A stretch of 64,000 nucleotides of DNA from Streptomyces sp. NBC_00670 (GTDB taxonomy: Bacteria > Actinomycetota > Actinomycetes > Streptomycetales > Streptomycetaceae). The stretch spans positions 4,589,001 through 4,653,000 of the forward strand of contig NZ_CP109017.1 in the NCBI RefSeq assembly GCF_036226765.1, read 5' to 3'. Made by a program: the position numbers and the translations under genes. This document shows positions 33,392 through 41,987 of this stretch, one piece after another. How positions within the stretch are numbered: position 1 is the first letter of the stretch; each line of letters begins with the position of its first letter. The notes under the pieces are model-generated. The model worked only from the letters and a program-made list of their open reading frames with translations. It was not told the DNA's origin and made no database searches.

Positions 33392-33801
33392 GAAATATCG
33401 ATCCCCTTGTGGCGCTTGCGAATTGGCCGTGTGGGCAGATGTTAGTGACAGGCGTGGGCCGTGGGAAAGTCACGGTCCCCCGACGACCGGTGCAAGGCGG
33501 TTTCACGCCACCCCGCGCGTGCCCCGCACGCCGCCCCCGTGCGCACCCCGGTGCGCCGCTCCGGCGGCCGGGCGGGGATGATTGACCCCCGGGATCGGGA
33601 ACCGGAACCGGGATCCACGCGTCTGAGGGATTGCTCCCTGGCGTCCCTCGGCACGCGGTGACCTCCGTGCGCCGGCCGCCCGGCGTGGTGTGCCTAACAC
33701 GTCCGGGGCCTGTGGATGGGGACGGACCGGTCGTAGCGTTGAAGGTTCTGACGGGGATCTCGGGGTTTTTTGGGGATTCGGCAACGATGGAGAAGCGTGT
33801 G
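33392..33801. other. Divergent intergenic region with candidate L,D-transpeptidase promoter
   Basis: The 410-bp gap holds no gene I can support. A possible promoter for the plus-strand gene is TGTGGA (33712-33717) and TAGCGT (33735-33740), 17 bases apart, giving a leader of about 55 bases that includes a run of six T near 33770. An upstream in-frame ATG at 33787 is an alternative start for the next gene. Confidence 0.4.
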
Positions 33802-35052
33802 ATGACGGACGGTAAGCGGCGCAAGGGTCTCGTGGCCGCGTCCGCACTGCTGGGTGGCGTGCTGGTGCTCACCGGGTGCAGCGGTGGCGACTCCGACGCC
33901 GGGGGAGGCGACGGCGACTCCACCTCACAGGCGAAGGCCGACGAGGCGGCCGCGCAGAAGGCGTCCGAGGCGGACATCGCGATCACGCCGAAGGACGGTT
34001 CCGACAACGCGTCCATCAACAACGCCGCCAAGGTGACGGTCGCCAAGGGCACGCTGACCGACGTGACCATGACCACGGCCTCCGGCACCGCCGTCTCCGG
34101 CCAGATATCGGCCGACAAGAAGAGCTGGGCGCCCAGTGGCCAGCTCGAGCGGGCCACCACCTACAAGGTCGCGGTGACCGCGAAGGACTCCAAGGGCCGC
34201 GCCGCCCACGAGAACGCGTCGTTCACCACCGTCTCGCAGGCGCACTCCTTCATCGGCAACTTCACGCCGGACAACGGCACCACGGTCGGCGTCGGCATGC
34301 CCGTGTCGATCAACTTCGACAAGGCCATCACCAACAAGTCGGCCGTCCAGAAGGGCATCACCGTCTCCTCCAGCACCGGTCAGGAGGTCGTCGGCCACTG
34401 GTTCAACGCCAACCGCATCGACTTCCGCCCCGAGAAGTACTGGACGGAGAACTCCACGGTCACCCTCAAGCTCGCGCTCGACGGGGTGGAGGGCGCGAAC
34501 GGCGTCTACGGCGTCCAGCAGAAGACGGTGACGTTCAAGATCGGCCGCAACCAGGTCTCCTACGTCGACGCGCAGACCAAGCAGATGAAGGTCACGCAGG
34601 ACGGCAAGACCATCAAGACCATCCCGATCTCCGCCGGTTCGCCCGACAACAAGACGTACGAGGGCCAGATGGTGATCTCCGAGAAGTTCAAGGAGACCCG
34701 GATGAACGGCGCCACGGTCGGCTTCACGGACGACGACGGCAAGGGCGAGTACGACATCAAGGACGTGCCGCACGCCATGCGGCTGAGCAGCTCCGGCACG
34801 TTCATCCACGGCAACTACTGGGGCGCCAAGTCCATCTTCGGTTCCGTGAACACCAGCCACGGCTGCGTCGGCCTGTCCGACACCAAGGGCGCCAACGACT
34901 CCAGCACGCCGGCCGCCTGGTTCTACAACAACTCCCTCATCGGTGACGTGGTCGTCGTCCAGAACACCGGCGACAAGACCATCGCCCCGGACAACGGCCT
35001 CAACGGCTGGAACATGAGCTGGGCCGACTGGAAGGCCGGCTCGGCCGTCTGA
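33802..35052 (+). CDS. Lipoprotein L,D-transpeptidase (Ig-like domain + YkuD)
   Basis: A 416-aa exported lipoprotein that makes 3-3 cross-links in peptidoglycan. The lipoprotein signal ends in the lipobox LVLTGC (Cys near residue 26), followed by an acidic flexible linker and two Ig-like regions. The YkuD catalytic domain has HGNYWG and the nucleophile in SHGCVGL (near residue 355). A WNMSWADWKAG tail follows, as in mycobacterial LdtMt2. I prefer the ATG at 33802 because GGAGAAG lies just upstream; the ATG at 33787 and GTG at 33799 are alternatives. Confidence 0.92.
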   Translation: MTDGKRRKGLVAASALLGGVLVLTGCSGGDSDAGGGDGDSTSQAKADEAAAQKASEADIAITPKDGSDNASINNAAKVTVAKGTLTDVTMTTASGTAVSGQISADKKSWAPSGQLERATTYKVAVTAKDSKGRAAHENASFTTVSQAHSFIGNFTPDNGTTVGVGMPVSINFDKAITNKSAVQKGITVSSSTGQEVVGHWFNANRIDFRPEKYWTENSTVTLKLALDGVEGANGVYGVQQKTVTFKIGRNQVSYVDAQTKQMKVTQDGKTIKTIPISAGSPDNKTYEGQMVISEKFKETRMNGATVGFTDDDGKGEYDIKDVPHAMRLSSSGTFIHGNYWGAKSIFGSVNTSHGCVGLSDTKGANDSSTPAAWFYNNSLIGDVVVVQNTGDKTIAPDNGLNGWNMSWADWKAGSAV

Positions 35053-35071
35053 CCCGCCCCCGGCGAACCCC

Positions 35072-35116
35072 ACGGCGCCGCCGCCTCCCGTACCGCACGG
35101 GGAGCGGCGGCGCCGT
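35072..35116 (+). terminator. Long hairpin after L,D-transpeptidase gene
   Basis: A 20-bp stem (35072-35091 with 35097-35116) with one mismatch and a five-base loop begins 19 bases after the stop. The rest of the gap to 35395 has an inverted repeat TGATCG-N7-CGATCA (35287-35305) and a TAGCAT -10-like hexamer (about 35327-35332) before the next gene. Confidence 0.8.
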
Positions 35117-35395
35117 CGTCGTACCGTGCGGATCGCGGCGTCGTCGTCGGGATCGCGGCGGCGGCGCCGTCGTGGTCCCGTGGGCCGTGCGGGGTTCATC
35201 CGGCCGCGAGGAAGCGATCGGACTCCGTTCACCCCCGCTCCACGTCACCTGCGGATACGCGCCAGACGCGGGGCATTTTCAGCCCATGATCGTCCGAGGC
35301 GATCAACGCGGGCCGATCTCTCCCTAGCATCGCCTGCGCAGTCGCTCTTCCCGTCCCACCAGTTCATCCGTGACGCGCGTTCAGGAGTGTTCTCG

Positions 35396-35632
35396 ATGCT
35401 CAAGAAGTTCTTCGTGTCCGCGGCCCTCGCCGCCACCGTCGCCGCGGGAGGCATCGGCCTCGGCGCCGGTACGGCCTCCGCCGCCTCCTTCGTCCCCGGC
35501 GGTGTCTACCCGTCGCTCGACGCCTGCGCCGCCGCGGGCAACGCGGGCTTCCCGCAGGGCCGTTGGGTCGGCTGGCGCTGCGAGTCGCTGGGCGGCGGCC
35601 AGTACCTGCTCTGGGTCCAGCCGACGTACTGA
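35396..35632 (+). CDS. Small secreted protein, 78 aa
   Basis: A typical Sec signal peptide (MLKKFFVSAALAATVAAGG...TASA) occupies about the first 30 residues. The mature peptide is about 48 residues with two cysteines (LDACAAAG and WRCESL) and several Trp/Tyr, so a single disulfide is likely. AGGAG lies nine bases before the ATG, and a perfect hairpin follows the stop, so it is a single-gene unit. I do not recognise a family with known function. Confidence 0.8.
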   Translation: MLKKFFVSAALAATVAAGGIGLGAGTASAASFVPGGVYPSLDACAAAGNAGFPQGRWVGWRCESLGGGQYLLWVQPTY

Positions 35633-35640
35633 CAGGTGTC

Positions 35641-35679
35641 ACCGGCGGTGGAATGCGAACGCCGCATTCCACCGCCGGT
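35641..35679 (+). terminator. Perfect 17-bp hairpin after small secreted protein gene
   Basis: Stem 35641-35657 pairs perfectly with 35663-35679 around a five-base loop, eight bases after the stop codon. Confidence 0.85.
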
Positions 35680-35746
35680 CCCTTTCCCGACGCGGAACCG
35701 GGCGCCGGACGGCCCCCGCACAGCTCAACTCCCCTCCGCGCACAGG

Positions 35747-35803
35747 CTTCTCATCGTTCTCTTATGCCGGGCTTATGGCTTCATCACGGGGCGTCCCTAC
35801 CTT
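35747..35803 (+). promoter_or_regulatory. Three 11-bp-spaced direct repeats and -10 element before ABC operon
   Basis: CTCAT (35750), CTTAT (35761) and CTTAT (35772) repeat at exact 11-bp intervals, one helical turn. A TACCTT -10-like hexamer (35798-35803) lies six bases before the ATG at 35810. Tandem 11-bp repeats are the usual form of OmpR/PhoB-family response-regulator sites in Streptomyces. No matching regulator gene is adjacent. Confidence 0.45.
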
Positions 35804-35809
35804 GCGGCC

Positions 35810-37306
35810 ATGTTCTTCACCTACCTGAGGCGCGAGTTGCGCCGCCGCAGAAAGGCGGCCCTGGTCGTCGCCTCCGGGCTCGCCCTGGGCATAGCCCTGG
35901 TCATCGTCGTCAGCTCCGTCTCGTCCGGGATGGGCAAGGCCCAGGACAAGGTCCTTCAGTCGCTGTACGGCCTGGGCACCGACATGACCGTCACCAAGGC
36001 CGCCGCCGCGCAGAGTTCGGACGGCGCACAGCGGCCTCGCTTCAACTTCGACGCCAAGGGCAGCGACTCCGACGAGGAGCAGAGCAGCGACCGCGTGATG
36101 GTGCAGGGCTTCCAGACCCTGGCGAGCTCCACGGTGGGCAAGGTCGACGCGCAGAGCGGCGTCTCCGACGCGGTCGGGGGACTGAGCCTCCAGGTCATCA
36201 AGGTCAGCGGCCAGTTCCGCCAGGGCCAGTTCAAGCAGGACCAGAGCGGCGGCAACCAGCAGGGCGGCGGCGGCTTCCCGGGCGGCGGCAACGGCGGGAA
36301 CAGCGGCCAGCCACAGGGCCGCGTCGAGGGCGGCGGCGCCGACTTCGACGTCAACAACTACTCGGTCTACGGCACCGACGTCACCGAGCCGGCGCTCGGC
36401 CCGCTCACCTCCTCGAAGATCACCAAGGGCCGTACGTTCAAGACCTCGGAGACGAACGCCAAGGTCGTCGTCGCCGACAAGTCCTACGCCAAGGAGAAGA
36501 AGCTCGCCGTCGGTGACACCGTCACCATCAAGAGCGTCAAGTTCGAGGTCATCGGCATCGCCACCCCCGACAGCGGGGACGCGGCCGCCAACCTCTACAT
36601 CCCGCTGAAGCAGGCCCAGACGCTCAGCGACTCGAAGAACAAGGTCACCACGATCTACGTCAAGGCGACCGACTCGCAGAAGATCGACTCGGTCAAGTCG
36701 GCGATCCAGAAGAACATCTCGGGGACCACGGTCACCACCTCCGCCGACCTCGCCGACACCGTCTCCGGCTCCCTGTCCACCGCCTCCGACCTGGCCACCA
36801 GCGTCGGCAAGTGGCTGTCCATCGCGGTGCTCGTGGCCGCGTTCCTGGTCGCCGGACTGCTCACCTCCTCCGCCGTCTCCCGGCGCGTGCGCGAGTTCGG
36901 CACGCTCAAGGCGCTCGGCTGGAGGTCCGGCCGTGTCACCCGCCAGGTGGTCGGCGAGGCCATGGTCAACGGACTGGTCGGCGGCGCCCTCGGCATCGCG
37001 CTCGGCCTCGTCGGCGCGTACGTCGTCACCGCGATCAGCCCCACCCTCCAGGCACAGCTCGGCGGCGGCTCGGGCGGGGGCGGCGGCTTCGGCGGCGGTC
37101 CCGGCGGGGGCGGTGGAGGCATGGGCGGTCCGGGGCGGCAGCAGGCCGCGAAGTCCCTGGAGGTCGCGCTCACCGCGCCGGTCAGCCTCACCACCATCGC
37201 CATCGCGGTCGGCCTCGCCGTGGCCGGCGGGCTGATCGCCGGTGCGTTCGGCGGCTGGCGGGCGTCCCGCCTGCGCCCGGCGGACGCACTGCGCCGCGTC
37301 GAGTAG
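35810..37306 (+). CDS. MacB/FtsX-like ABC transporter permease
   Basis: A 498-aa permease with the single-unit MacB layout: one N-terminal helix (ALVVASGLALGIALVIVVSSV), an extracellular domain (about residues 45-330), and three C-terminal helices. The first helix lies in WLSIAVLVAAFLVAGLLTSS; RRVREFGTLKALGW is the coupling segment. The last extracellular loop is an unusual glycine-rich run between the second and third helices. A leaderless start is likely. The ATPase follows 35 bases after the stop. Confidence 0.9.
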   Translation: MFFTYLRRELRRRRKAALVVASGLALGIALVIVVSSVSSGMGKAQDKVLQSLYGLGTDMTVTKAAAAQSSDGAQRPRFNFDAKGSDSDEEQSSDRVMVQGFQTLASSTVGKVDAQSGVSDAVGGLSLQVIKVSGQFRQGQFKQDQSGGNQQGGGGFPGGGNGGNSGQPQGRVEGGGADFDVNNYSVYGTDVTEPALGPLTSSKITKGRTFKTSETNAKVVVADKSYAKEKKLAVGDTVTIKSVKFEVIGIATPDSGDAAANLYIPLKQAQTLSDSKNKVTTIYVKATDSQKIDSVKSAIQKNISGTTVTTSADLADTVSGSLSTASDLATSVGKWLSIAVLVAAFLVAGLLTSSAVSRRVREFGTLKALGWRSGRVTRQVVGEAMVNGLVGGALGIALGLVGAYVVTAISPTLQAQLGGGSGGGGGFGGGPGGGGGGMGGPGRQQAAKSLEVALTAPVSLTTIAIAVGLAVAGGLIAGAFGGWRASRLRPADALRRVE

Positions 37307-37341
37307 TTCCCCACCGGCATGAACTCCAGGAGCTGACCACC

Positions 37342-37996
<655 letters not shown>

Positions 37997-38025
<29 letters not shown>

Positions 38026-38428
38026 CGGCGACGGGGAGGCCGGGCAGGGCGGGAGCGGCGTGCCCGGCCTGCCCGGTCTCTCCCGCCACCTCGCACCACA
38101 CGGTCTTGTGGTCCGTCCCCGGCTCCACTCCCCACCGCAGTGCGAGCGAGTCGAGCACGGCGAGCCCCCGTCCGGACTCGTCCGCGAGGGAGGCCCGCAG
38201 CAGGACGGGCAGCGCCCGCGGGTTGGGGTCGGTGACCTCGACGCGGATGGGACCGTACGGCGTCCTGACCACCCGTACGGTCACGGGGGTGCCCTCACCG
38301 ACGTGGTCGACGACGTTGGTCAACAGCTCGGTGACACACAGCTGGACGTCGAAGCCGTGGTGACGGAGGAGCCGGCGCACCTCGGGCACGGCCTCCGACG
38401 TGGCGAGCAGCCGCAGTTCGAGGCTCAC
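37997..38428 (-). CDS. ATP-binding anti-sigma-factor-like protein (RsbW/SpoIIAB fold)
   Basis: A 143-aa GHKL-type ATPase without a kinase dimerisation domain. Visible are the N-box VTELLTNVVDHVGEG, the VEVTDPNPRALP region (G1) and DESGRGLAVLDSLALRWG (G2). Such proteins bind sigma factors or act as serine kinases in Streptomyces. Its GTG overlaps the stop of the 85-aa gene by four bases. Together with the divergent Scr1-type HTH and DUF397 genes this forms a whiJ/abaA-type regulatory locus. Confidence 0.88.
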
Positions 38429-38682
38429 CGCTCCACCGCCTTCCGCAGGACGGCGGTCAGCGCGCGGGCCGTGGCGGTGTTGCAGTTCCCGAGCGCGACG
38501 AGCCCGGCGGGCGGCGCGTACGCGCCCGCGTAGCTCAGCAGCTCCACGCCCAGCGAGGGAAACGTGAGCCCGTGCAGGGCGAGGGCGGCGCGAAGCTCCT
38601 CCGCGCAGCGGGGGACGTCGTCGTGGACGGCGGACCGACGGCTGGGACGGGCGGGACGGGTGACCGGCGAACGGTCGGACAT
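38425..38682 (-). CDS. Small whiJ-locus-type protein, 85 aa
   Basis: Starts at ATG 38682 after a GAGAGG site. The N-terminal 20 residues are basic and Ser/Pro-rich; the rest shows the signature EELRAALALHGLTFPSLGV...LGNCNTATARALTAVLR. The 66-aa protein at 62-262 shares it, which makes the two paralogues about 38 kb apart. It is coupled to the anti-sigma-like ATPase gene. Function unknown; a regulator or partner of the ATPase is inferred from the coupling. Confidence 0.75.
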   Translation of the reverse strand: MSDRSPVTRPARPSRRSAVHDDVPRCAEELRAALALHGLTFPSLGVELLSYAGAYAPPAGLVALGNCNTATARALTAVLRKAVER

Positions 38683-38791
38683 GAGCGGACACCTCTCTGT
38701 GATGAACCGCTCACACTGTGACGCCGGACGCTCTACCGTAAAAGGGGTATCGGGTACGCGGCCCGACGTGCGGAACAGATGGTGGTGAACC

Positions 38792-39652
38792 ATGCCCCGA
38801 AGCAAGGACATCGACGGCTCGATGGGCGTCCCGACGTTCTACGGCAAGGAGTTGAGGTGGAAGCGGGAGTCCGCGGGGCTCTCACTGGAACAGACGGTGG
38901 CGGGCAGCTTCTACGGCAAGTCCCACCTCAGCGACATCGAACGCGGCGAACGCCGCATGCCGCTGGATCTGGCCCGCCACGTCGACCAACTCCTCGCGAC
39001 GGACGGCTTCTTCGAGCGCCGGTGCGAGGATGTGCGGAGGGCGCGGCGGAGCGGGCACGCCGAATATTTCATCGACGTGGTGGAGATGGAACGGCGCGCT
39101 CAGGAGATCGAGGAGTGGGATCCGATGCTCATTCCCGGGCCGCTGCAACTTGAGCCGTACATTCGAGCCGTCACCTTGGCTGCTCATCCCATGGAGTCGG
39201 AGAAGTACGTAACTGCGAAAGTCGAGTCCAGGCGGGAGCGGGCGTGGCTCTTCGAGAGCGAAGAAGCTCCCGAGAGCTGGCTCGTGCTGCACGAGTCGGT
39301 TCTCAGACAGCCGATCATCCCACCGGACGCCATGGCGGAGCAGCTCGCTCACATCGTCGAGGTGATGCACAGGCGCCGGGCGGTTCCGCAGATCCTCCCG
39401 CGGAAAGCGGGTGCCCACCCCTTCCTCATGGGCATGGCGCGGTTCATGACCTTCGCTGATGCACCCCCAGTCATGTACACGGAGGGTATGTACAGCGGTC
39501 AACTGATCGATGATCCGGGACTCGTGAAGCAGTACGCGAGGGCGTACGGTCGCCTCAGGGCTGCGGCACTACCTCCCGAAGAGTCCCTGAAGCTCATCGA
39601 GCAAACAGCGGAGGATTACCGAAATGGCAAGCAACCGGATCGACCTGAGTGA
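38792..39652 (+). CDS. Scr1/WhiJ-type HTH regulator (XRE HTH + DUF5753)
   Basis: A 286-aa protein with an N-terminal HTH (LRWKRESAGLSLEQTVAGSFYGKSHLSDIERGER is the helix region) and the DUF5753 body (LIPGPLQLEPYIRAV, ESVLRQPI, YARAYGRLRAAALPPEESLKLIE). Third codon positions are less G/C-biased than in neighbouring genes (for example CTT, ATT, TTG, GCT codons), which suggests acquisition or relaxed selection. The DUF397 gene overlaps its 3' end by 29 bases. The divergent promoter region is shared with the 85-aa gene. Confidence 0.9.
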   Translation: MPRSKDIDGSMGVPTFYGKELRWKRESAGLSLEQTVAGSFYGKSHLSDIERGERRMPLDLARHVDQLLATDGFFERRCEDVRRARRSGHAEYFIDVVEMERRAQEIEEWDPMLIPGPLQLEPYIRAVTLAAHPMESEKYVTAKVESRRERAWLFESEEAPESWLVLHESVLRQPIIPPDAMAEQLAHIVEVMHRRRAVPQILPRKAGAHPFLMGMARFMTFADAPPVMYTEGMYSGQLIDDPGLVKQYARAYGRLRAAALPPEESLKLIEQTAEDYRNGKQPDRPE

Positions 39653-39920
39653 AGTGCGTTGGACCAGGAGCAGTCACAGCAACGGCAGTGGCGGGAACTG
39701 CGTCGAGATCGCGAGCGACTTCCCCGGCGCCGCCCTCTGGCGTAAGTCCAGTTACAGCAATGGCGACGGAGGCCATTGCGTCGAGGTCGCCGACAACATC
39801 CCCGGCCTCGTTCCCGTACGCGATTCCAAGGTCCAGGACGACGGCCCCGTCCTCCTCCTCACCGCCCACGCGTGGGCCCCGTTCGTCGCGTCGCTGAAGA
39901 CGGCGGAACCGGGCGTCTGA
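39624..39920 (+). CDS. Tandem DUF397 protein
   Basis: A 98-aa protein carrying two DUF397 units: VRWTRSSHSNGSGGNCVEIA (first, truncated) and LWRKSSYSNGDGGHCVEVAD...VPVRDSK (second, complete), ending WAPFVASLK. GGAGG lies nine bases before the ATG. DUF397 proteins are the usual partners of Scr1/WhiJ-type regulators and may act as their antagonists. The gene overlaps the regulator gene, so the two are made together. Confidence 0.88.
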   Translation: MASNRIDLSEVRWTRSSHSNGSGGNCVEIASDFPGAALWRKSSYSNGDGGHCVEVADNIPGLVPVRDSKVQDDGPVLLLTAHAWAPFVASLKTAEPGV

Positions 39921-39960
39921 GCCGCACAGTGAACAGGTGCGCGCAGGCGCCGTCCCCCGG

Positions 39961-40623
39961 CTACGACTCGACGCCCCCGCGCAGCCCCCACTCGTCCAGA
40001 CCCGAGTAGACGAAGGCCGTGCGGCCCTTCGGCCACGCGAGACACTCGGCCTCACCCCTGTAGACCGCCACCAGCGAGTCGGCCCCGCGCCACCAGGTGT
40101 CCGCGAGCCCGCGCACCTCCGGGACCGGCTCGTACGCGTCGAGCGAGAGGTGGTCGACGTCGGCGCCGACGACCTTGGTGATCTGCTTGGCCCAGCTGGA
40201 CGCGTGGTGGGCGAGGGCGAGCGACTCCACCCAGCCCTCAACGGTCGCGTGCAGCGGAGCCCACCGCTCCGCATGAATGCCGAACTCGCCGTGCGGCCCG
40301 ACGCGGAACGAGTAGGGAACGGCGGTCCGCTGCTTACCCGCCCCGAACCACCACCCCTCGGACGCGGCACCCTCGGGCGAGCCGGCGCCGAAGTACTTGG
40401 GTCCTCCGTCGTACTGCGGAGCGGGCGGCAGCAGCAGCCCGCCCCACCGCTGCTGGAAGCCGGCCATCCGGTCGACCACCGCGGCCGGAACGCCCCGGTC
40501 GACCCACCGCTGCCGCTTCTCGGCAATGGGCCGGACGTCGACCTTGATGCCGTGCGCACGGACGAAGTCCCGAGCCCTGCGCGTCAGCCCGTCGGGCGCG
40601 TCGTTGACGAGGTTGAGGTTCAC
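39961..40623 (-). CDS. Hypothetical protein, 220 aa
   Basis: Starts GTG at 40623, six bases after TACCGT with no ribosome-binding site (probably leaderless). It is rich in Trp and aromatic residues (FQQRWGGLLLPP, SEGWWFGAGKQR, LADTWWRGADSLVAVYRG), suggestive of an SMI1/KNR4- or SUKH-like fold, although I cannot confirm this. It has no signal peptide. It lies convergent to the DUF397 gene in the accessory island. If SUKH-like, an immunity role would be possible; treat as unassigned. Confidence 0.65.
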   Translation of the reverse strand: MNLNLVNDAPDGLTRRARDFVRAHGIKVDVRPIAEKRQRWVDRGVPAAVVDRMAGFQQRWGGLLLPPAPQYDGGPKYFGAGSPEGAASEGWWFGAGKQRTAVPYSFRVGPHGEFGIHAERWAPLHATVEGWVESLALAHHASSWAKQITKVVGADVDHLSLDAYEPVPEVRGLADTWWRGADSLVAVYRGEAECLAWPKGRTAFVYSGLDEWGLRGGVES

Positions 40624-40712
40624 CGGGAGACGGTAGCGAGCACGACGTCGCGTCCACGAGCCGCGTAGGCAGACGTCGACAGCGCCGCCGGGCCACGGAG
40701 GGCTCCGCCCGG

Positions 40713-41132
40713 TCAGTCGAAGGCCACGACCAGGCGGACACCGCCGTCACCGAAGCGGCCGGCCAGGGCCTTCATCACGGCGAAGACGTGCGGCCAGTGA
40801 GTTCCAGGGCCCAGGGGGCCGGTCGTGGGATTGATGGACGCGAGTTCCGTCCAGCTGATCCAGCTCGCGCCGTGCATCTGGCCAGCCGCGACCCAGGGCT
40901 CCAGCTGTGCGTGCATCCCGCTCGACAGATCGACGGGAAGCCCGCGGTCCGGTGCGAGCGGCTGAAAGCCCGCGTAGTTGCGTACCCCGAAGAGACAGCC
41001 GAAGGCCGCGTAGTCGGTCTCGTCGTAGAGCGGCCAGAGATCCATGGCTGTCACCCACGGTTCGCCGTCGTAGTAGTCGGTGCCGGCGTGAGGGTGACGG
41101 AACTCGATGCCGCCGTGGATGTCCGTGCCCAT
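40713..41132 (-). CDS. Hypothetical MGTDIHG-type protein, 139 aa
   Basis: The N-terminus MGTDIHGGIEFRH resembles a family of short proteins found in bacteria and phages that begin MGTDIH and have a conserved LFGVRN segment (here GCLFGVRNYAGF). It is a cytoplasmic protein rich in aromatic residues. Function is not known. It follows the accessory theme of the neighbours, with no operon partner closer than 89 bases. Confidence 0.65.
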   Translation of the reverse strand: MGTDIHGGIEFRHPHAGTDYYDGEPWVTAMDLWPLYDETDYAAFGCLFGVRNYAGFQPLAPDRGLPVDLSSGMHAQLEPWVAAGQMHGASWISWTELASINPTTGPLGPGTHWPHVFAVMKALAGRFGDGGVRLVVAFD

Positions 41133-41187
41133 GGTGCCGCACCCTAACGACCCCGGCGTCGGGCAGGCACGCGCGTTGTGGGGCTGC

Positions 41188-41355
41188 TCAGTGAGGAGTG
41201 CGCGGGACGGCGGAGCCGGGGTCGAAGCCGGCGAAGGTCAGGCCGATGACAAAGCCCGCTGTCTCTTCCAGTTGACGGGCGCGGATCCGCACGGTCGGTC
41301 GTCCGCCGCCTCGCGCAGGGGCCGGCAAGCAGGCGCCGAAACGCTTCTGCCTCAC
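41188..41355 (-). CDS. Doubtful 55-aa open frame
   Basis: A GTG at 41355 opens 55 codons (VRQKRFGACLPAPARGGG...) in an otherwise empty 298-bp gap. There is no family match or membrane segment, and the only purine-rich stretch overlaps the start codon. It may be a gene remnant or noise; nothing else is visible in the gap. Confidence 0.2.
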   Translation of the reverse strand: MRQKRFGACLPAPARGGGRPTVRIRARQLEETAGFVIGLTFAGFDPGSAVPRTPH

Positions 41356-41430
41356 TCCTTCGAGCGGTGAACCGGCACTCGTCCCGTCAGGCTGGTGCGC
41401 GGGATCAGAATCGCGCCCATGGGAGCAGCC

Positions 41431-41793
41431 ATGACCACCTCCGCCGCCGGGCAACCGCTCACCCCCCAGCCGCCCTCCACCGTTGCCGCCCTGCGACAGG
41501 CCGTCAGCCAGATCGCGCCCGCGGCGCTGCCCGCTTTCACCCGTGAGCTGGACCAGGCGGCCGACCAGTCCCGTCAGGGATCCGACCTGGCGCCACTCCA
41601 GCGGTTCATCGCGCAATGGGCCGTTTACGTCCACATCCAGCGCCAGCCGGACGTGGCGGCTGATTTCCGCCGCTGGGAGGACGACGCCAAGACGGGGGAC
41701 GCCGCCCAGGTACGCCGGTCCGCCTCGGAGATCGGCCGCATCCTGGACGAGGCCCACGAGGCCCACGAGGCCCTCGGCCTTCCGGCCAGGTGA
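41431..41793 (+). CDS. DUF6247 family protein (antitoxin-like)
   Basis: A 120-aa protein. I chose the ATG at 41431 because GGGAG lies five bases upstream; an ATG at 41419 is an alternative. The pattern LRQAVSQIAPAALPAFTRELDQAAD...FIAQWAVYVHIQRQPDVAADFR matches the DUF6247 family, usually encoded just before a RelE/ParE-like toxin in Streptomyces. Here the following frame is only 37 codons. The stop overlaps that GTG by four bases. Confidence 0.75.
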   Translation: MTTSAAGQPLTPQPPSTVAALRQAVSQIAPAALPAFTRELDQAADQSRQGSDLAPLQRFIAQWAVYVHIQRQPDVAADFRRWEDDAKTGDAAQVRRSASEIGRILDEAHEAHEALGLPAR

Positions 41794-41903
41794 GCGCGGG
41801 CCGGCGCTGGGAGTACGACCCGGACCACGCCCATGTGGCGGGCGGTATCCCCGCGCACGTGGTGGCCGAAGTGGAACGTCTCGCCCCGTTCGATGCGTTG
41901 TAG
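41790..41903 (+). pseudogene. Truncated RelE/ParE-like toxin remnant, 37 codons
   Basis: GTG at 41790 overlaps the antitoxin-like stop (GTGA). The frame reads MSAGRRWEYDPDHAH...AEVERLAPFDAL and then stops. The N-terminus resembles the start of RelE/ParE toxins that pair with DUF6247, which are normally about 85-100 residues. The beta-sheet core and catalytic basic residues are missing. A strong hairpin follows 24 bases later. Read as a disabled toxin. Confidence 0.5.
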
Positions 41904-41926
41904 CGCTCGTCTGCCACCTTCCTCTG

Positions 41927-41970
41927 CACGCGTGCGGCCCGCGGACTGTCGTCCGTGGGCCGCACGCGTG
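41927..41970. terminator. 20-bp-stem bidirectional terminator
   Basis: Stem 41927-41946 pairs with 41951-41970 (one G-U pair) around the loop TGTC. It lies between the toxin remnant and the convergent alcohol dehydrogenase gene. Confidence 0.85.
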
Positions 41971-41987
41971 TGGGGGTTCAGGTCCCG

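Noticed and set aside
33576..33625. Apparent inverted repeat around GGGATCGGGAACCGG and AACCGGGATCC
   Set aside because: The arms repeat in the same direction and are not complementary beyond GATC, so this is a local direct repeat only.
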